Positions 60,818 to 64,000 of a stretch of 64,000 nucleotides of DNA are shown here, one piece after another. Each line of letters begins with the position of its first letter. The first letter of the stretch is position 1. Location of the stretch: NCBI GenBank assembly GCA_950295325.1, contig OX485808.1:4032501-4096500 (forward strand), given 5' to 3'. Position numbers and translations under genes: made by a program. A model generated the notes under the pieces. The model was not told where the DNA came from, did no database searches, and was given only the letters and a program-made list of their open reading frames with translations. This stretch comes from Polytrichum commune. Taxonomy: Eukaryota > Streptophyta > Polytrichopsida > Polytrichales > Polytrichaceae.

Positions 60818-60890
60818 TGTTTGAGGTATATTCTATAGATTCCTCTAAAATGATCGGTAACTTTCCTGTAGTCTTGATGAACTTCAACTG
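60818..60890 (+). repeat. Dispersed repeat family G, copy 2
   Basis: GTTTGAGGTATATTCTATAG, AAAATGATCGGTAACTTTCC, TGTAGTCTTGATGAACTTCA follow the order seen in intron 3 of the receptor kinase (15988-16075). A (TTTTC)n run lies just upstream at 60779-60800. Confidence 0.65.
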
Positions 60891-60894
60891 GATT

Positions 60895-60987
60895 TGGGTG
60901 AACCAACCCATACACTCGTTCCTTGTTGGATGCTTGAATCCTTGCCTTCCAGGAACCAGTGTATGGGTTGGTTCGTCCCAGTCCTTC
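60895..60987. repeat. Inverted repeat, 27-bp stem
   Basis: GGTGAACCAACCCATACACT is mirrored by AGTGTATGGGTTGGTTCGTC with about 40 bp between, giving a strong hairpin. Confidence 0.8.
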
Positions 60988-61097
60988 ACCGGTTGTTTCT
61001 CAAATTCAACTGGCTCATATGTAACTTAGTAGTCGGTTTTCCCCGTTCATTGCAGCTTGTGGCTGAAGCAAAATTGTGATCATGGCTTTTGGCTTCT

Positions 61098-61683
61098 TTG
61101 ACGGCCGCTTCACACTATGGTTGTCCAAGTCAAGCGGCCGTGGGATTGAATGGCCATACTTTGTTGAGAGTCCAAAGGAATGGGCTGAAAAAAAATAGCC
61201 AATAAAATATATAGGAGTTGGAGCCTTTGGGCGGGCATAGTGTGAAGCCTCCAAAGTTCCAAGCCCAGAGTCCAAACCGTTGGCCATGAACTCCCACGGC
61301 CTCTCGACTTGGACAACCATAGTGTGAAGCTTCCAAAGGCCAAGCCCAAAGTCCAGAGGAAGAAGGAGCATCCCACTTGATTTCTTGCCCAAAACAATCC
61401 CTCCAATCTAACAGCTAGGATCTTGTCATTTTAAAAAAAAATTATGAAAAAAAATCAACGGCCTCTCGACCATGGTTTGGGTTTCCATTCATGTCCGGCC
61501 CAAACTTCCTTCGAGAGTCCGTTGCCTTGGTAAATTATTTTTTTGCCATGTAGGCATTTTGGAGAGCAATGGCCTTTGGCCTATAGTGTGAAGGATTGAG
61601 AGGCCGAATTCTTGGTTTCTTGCGATCTGATTGGTGGAAATCGACAACCTCTCGACCTTTAGCCATAGTGTGAAATGGCCCTA
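61098..61683. mobile_element. Nested inverted-repeat elements with CTTCACACTATGG termini
   Basis: GGCCGCTTCACACTATGGTT at 61101 pairs with AACCATAGTGTGAAGC ending at 61328, and a further end, GCCATAGTGTGAAATGGCCC, lies at 61661-61680. The words GAGAGGC and CCAAAGGC recur throughout. At least two related elements are nested. The outer ends would be GGCC-type with a TAA-like flank on the right. Confidence 0.5.
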
Positions 61684-62009
61684 AGTTCCTTAACAATGAT
61701 CTCGTGGCGTCCCAATGAGTCATCTCAACCACTACACTACATATTGAATTTAGATTTGTCACCAATTCTATTTGTTTTGCTTGATACTACATTGTTTTGT
61801 CTAATTAGTGTGGGCCACAATAATTCCCAATTACCCATACTATTTAAAAATAAATAAAAGTGGCCACTGTAATTTCAAGTGTGAAGATTAGTGTGGGTTA
61901 TTTTGTACAAATATTTGGATGAAAATTCAAGGCAAGGCAAGTACTATAAAATTAGTCCGGGCCACACTAAATTCCAACCCGTGTGAATTTCCCATCCACA
62001 CTAATATGT

Positions 62010-62300
62010 TGTAAACCGCCCGTGTAGCGTGACCAACACTATATGTAAACCTAATATTAGTTTGTCAGTCCTTGTAAATTTATTTGGGTATGATAGATCT
62101 ACAATTCTGCCATTATCGTCACTTGTTAAGAATTTTTTCATCCAGATTTCAATCATCCATGACAACTTTTCATTACACAAATGCTAGGGTGCATGATATA
62201 CGAGACGTGGATGAACGAAAGGTAAGTTGGGATGATAGTATTTCATACTTGCCAAAATGACATAAAATACAATATGACACTCAAAACAATGTTTAGTGCG
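62010..62300. mobile_element. MITE family A, diverged copy 4
   Basis: TTTTTTCATCCAGATTTCAATCATCCATGAC and the GTGGATGAACGAAAGGTAAG block follow the layout of copy 1 (36077-36460), in the same orientation. The ends are decayed and adjoin a family-D copy. Confidence 0.5.
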
Positions 62301-62337
62301 TTTAAATATTTGTTAGGTAGATGAATAATGTACCCAA

Positions 62338-62359
62338 AAGAAGAAGAAGAAGAAGAAGA
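62338..62359 (+). repeat. (AAG)n microsatellite
   Basis: Seven AAG units. Confidence 0.9.
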
Positions 62360-62425
62360 TCGGTAGTTTAGAGTGATTGCTTTGTCATTTTTGCTCCAAG
62401 TAGCAGGATCCCTTGGCGGTGCTAA

Positions 62426-62620
62426 CTACACTAAATATGATATTTAGTGTCACTTACTATCTGGAGTTAGATATTGTTATGTCTTTTTAACGTTGATGTT
62501 ATTTTTACCAAGTAAAGTCATTAATGTCCTACAATGGTAAAAGTTGAGATGTACAATAAATAGATATAACATTGTGTAATTCCAAATAGCAAGTGACACT
62601 GAATAGAATATTTAGTATAG
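62426..62620. mobile_element. MITE family B, short copy (195 bp)
   Basis: The left end CTACACTAAATATGATATTT and the right end (RC: CTATACTAAATATTCTATTC) are inverted repeats. The interior has CACTTACTATCTGGAGTTAG and ACCAAGTAAAGTCATTAATG and ends AATAGCAAGTGACACT. Confidence 0.78.
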
Positions 62621-63212
62621 TTTTAACGTAATTTCACACTTTCGATGAATTCAAAAAATCAACAAGCAATTTTGGGAAATGTGATTAGTCATGCTTCAAG
62701 TGTTATTTGTACTTAGTCATTGTATATTAGGAGACTGTGGACATGACGTGCACAAACATTTAGCATCATAGTGAAAATATTGAAGTGGGAGTGCAATGAC
62801 AAGTTAGTCCAACATTATCTAAATACGAGCTTGTTGGGCACTGTTGGGCTAGGCACTACACGCCAAGCACAATTGCAACTTTGACCATGACATCGTGATT
62901 ACTCTATGGATTGTTGCTTAGTATTTTGGCGCATGTGCTAGGCGTGTTGTAATACAAGAGAATACCCCTCGCCCATGTTAATTGTCAAACACCTTGCCTT
63001 GGAGCGAACCATACCCAACCTATTTTCATAACAAACTAGAGTATGTGTTAGAATTAGACCTTGAAAACTCTTGGACCCATGGACCGGGTTCTAGCAATTG
63101 AGTAGTGTTATGCATATGGAAGTGTTTGAACATGTGGTTCACCGTTAGAAACTTTGGGTGGAGGCATAATCTCTTCCCCACGAAAACCACATGTAAGTAG
63201 GTTATATATAAG

Positions 63213-63420
63213 GACCACTTTACACCAGAGCTCGAGAGTCCTTGACATGTGTTATAAGAAATTATGTGATTGGTTGAGAAGCCGGAGGCAACCCAAACTC
63301 ACTTTACACTAGACGTTGAAGGCATGAGGGACCAAACAAATTCAAATGGATGAAAAGAATACACTTGGCATCCTACATGGCAGCAAGTGGGTAATGTTCC
63401 ATGATCTATTAGATATTACG
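63213..63420 (+). repeat. Repeat family I, copy cut by a LINE
   Basis: GGACCACTTTACACCAGAGC through CATGGCAGCAAGTGGGTAAT and ATGATCTATTAGATATTACG match copy 2. The similarity stops near 63,425, where LINE sequence begins. Confidence 0.55.
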
Positions 63421-63870
63421 TTAGAATCTGTTTAGAAAGCATACAAGTCAAGCACTGCATATGGGACAAACTCATCATCTACGCCAAGGCGGCGTGGGAA
63501 CGTGTGATCAAACAAATGAAGATCAACGGTTCCTCTGCTGTGGCCATGCTCCAAGGTGTCGACCAAACCTGGGGTGCTAGGAATGTCCTTTGTAGGAGGA
63601 ACAACTTACACATTGAATGGAATTGGAAACGACAACGTAGGTAGGTAGTCCAGCTTTATGCTGGAAGTTTCCTTGATGGCTTGGGGGGTCCAGTGGGTTG
63701 TCCTTGGTGGGGGTCGGTTGTTATGACTTATCACGTGGGGGTGTTTTGCGTCTGAGATGCCCTCCCTCCCCTCGATATGGGCGCGTTTTATTGGTTCTTA
63801 ATGCATTTGGCGTTGGCTTTGTTGGCCTTCTGTCTCGAAAAATGAAGAAAAAAAGAAAGAAAAGAAAGAA
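63405..63870 (+). mobile_element. LINE 3' end, 5'-truncated (C-terminal frame plus 3' UTR)
   Basis: An open frame without a start runs to TAG at 63642-63644. It ends in residues such as WDKLIIYAKAAWERV, MLQGVDQTWGARN and NNLHIEWNWKRQRR, a pattern I associate with the C-terminus of plant L1-type LINEs. About 200 bp of G+T-rich 3' UTR follows, ending TTGGCCTTCTGTCTCGAAAA and an A-rich tail (to about 63,870). The layout of frame, GT-rich UTR and A-rich tail is that of a truncated LINE insertion. Confidence 0.6.
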
Positions 63871-64000
63871 CCCGTTTAAGTTTTTTTACATACATAATGT
63901 TCTTCAATTTAACAACAAAAATCCGAAAGATGTCAACATGTAACCGGATGGTCTTGGAAACACACACTAAAGATCTCAACCAATTATGTCCAAAATCCTT

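Noticed and set aside
36077-62620. Assigning the CTACACTAAATA MITEs firmly to the CACTA superfamily
   Set aside because: The termini are suggestive, but I found no 3-bp duplication at the copies with clear ends (41418-41645, 47926-48332, 59899-60242, 62426-62620).

Overview
This window is nuclear DNA of a land plant. Two multi-exon genes with GT-AG introns, a plant receptor-like kinase and a plant cellulose-synthase-like C enzyme, sit in about 64 kb that is otherwise transposon debris, with short CCCTAAA arrays of the plant telomere type. The Ty3/Gypsy chromovirus tail and the LINE types would suit a seed-free plant (fern, lycophyte or bryophyte) with a medium or large genome, but the sequence does not settle the lineage. 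No tRNA, rRNA, CRISPR or prokaryotic feature was seen.

Layout. 1-1.5 kb: 3' end of a Ty3/Gypsy chromovirus (integrase tail, chromodomain, candidate 3' LTR). 1.56-7.0 kb: decayed, 5'-truncated LINE on the minus strand (reverse transcriptase, RNase H, terminal CCHC), split by a 1,228-bp Mutator-like foldback element with a perfect 9-bp target-site duplication. 7.5-9.5 kb: a diverged 570-bp direct repeat. 10.8-12.2 kb: two minisatellites, then a pogo/Emigrant-like MITE with TA target sites. 13.9-24.7 kb: a complete 20-exon LRR receptor-like kinase (847 aa by my splice model) with most LRRs on separate phase-2 exons. 25.7-27.2 kb: a foldback element and a candidate tRNA-derived SINE. 30.8-34.4 kb: a complete 5-exon CSLC gene on the minus strand (699 aa). 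36-63.4 kb: a gene-free field of MITEs and other short repeat families, including at least three element types that share the terminal motif CTACACTAAATA, a TIR element caught with its empty site, a Harbinger-like MITE with TAA target sites and a long palindrome. 63.4-63.9 kb: the 3' end of a second LINE.

The two genes are unrelated neighbours in opposite orientation, 6.2 kb apart at their 3' ends. The receptor kinase is predicted to act at the plasma membrane and the CSLC enzyme to build the beta-1,4-glucan backbone of xyloglucan in the Golgi. Several repeat families of the gene-free field also have copies inside the receptor-kinase introns, which accounts for part of that gene's length.

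All exon borders were read by eye from splice signals, reading frame and family conservation. Repeat borders marked 'about' are approximate, and no alignment or database search was run.
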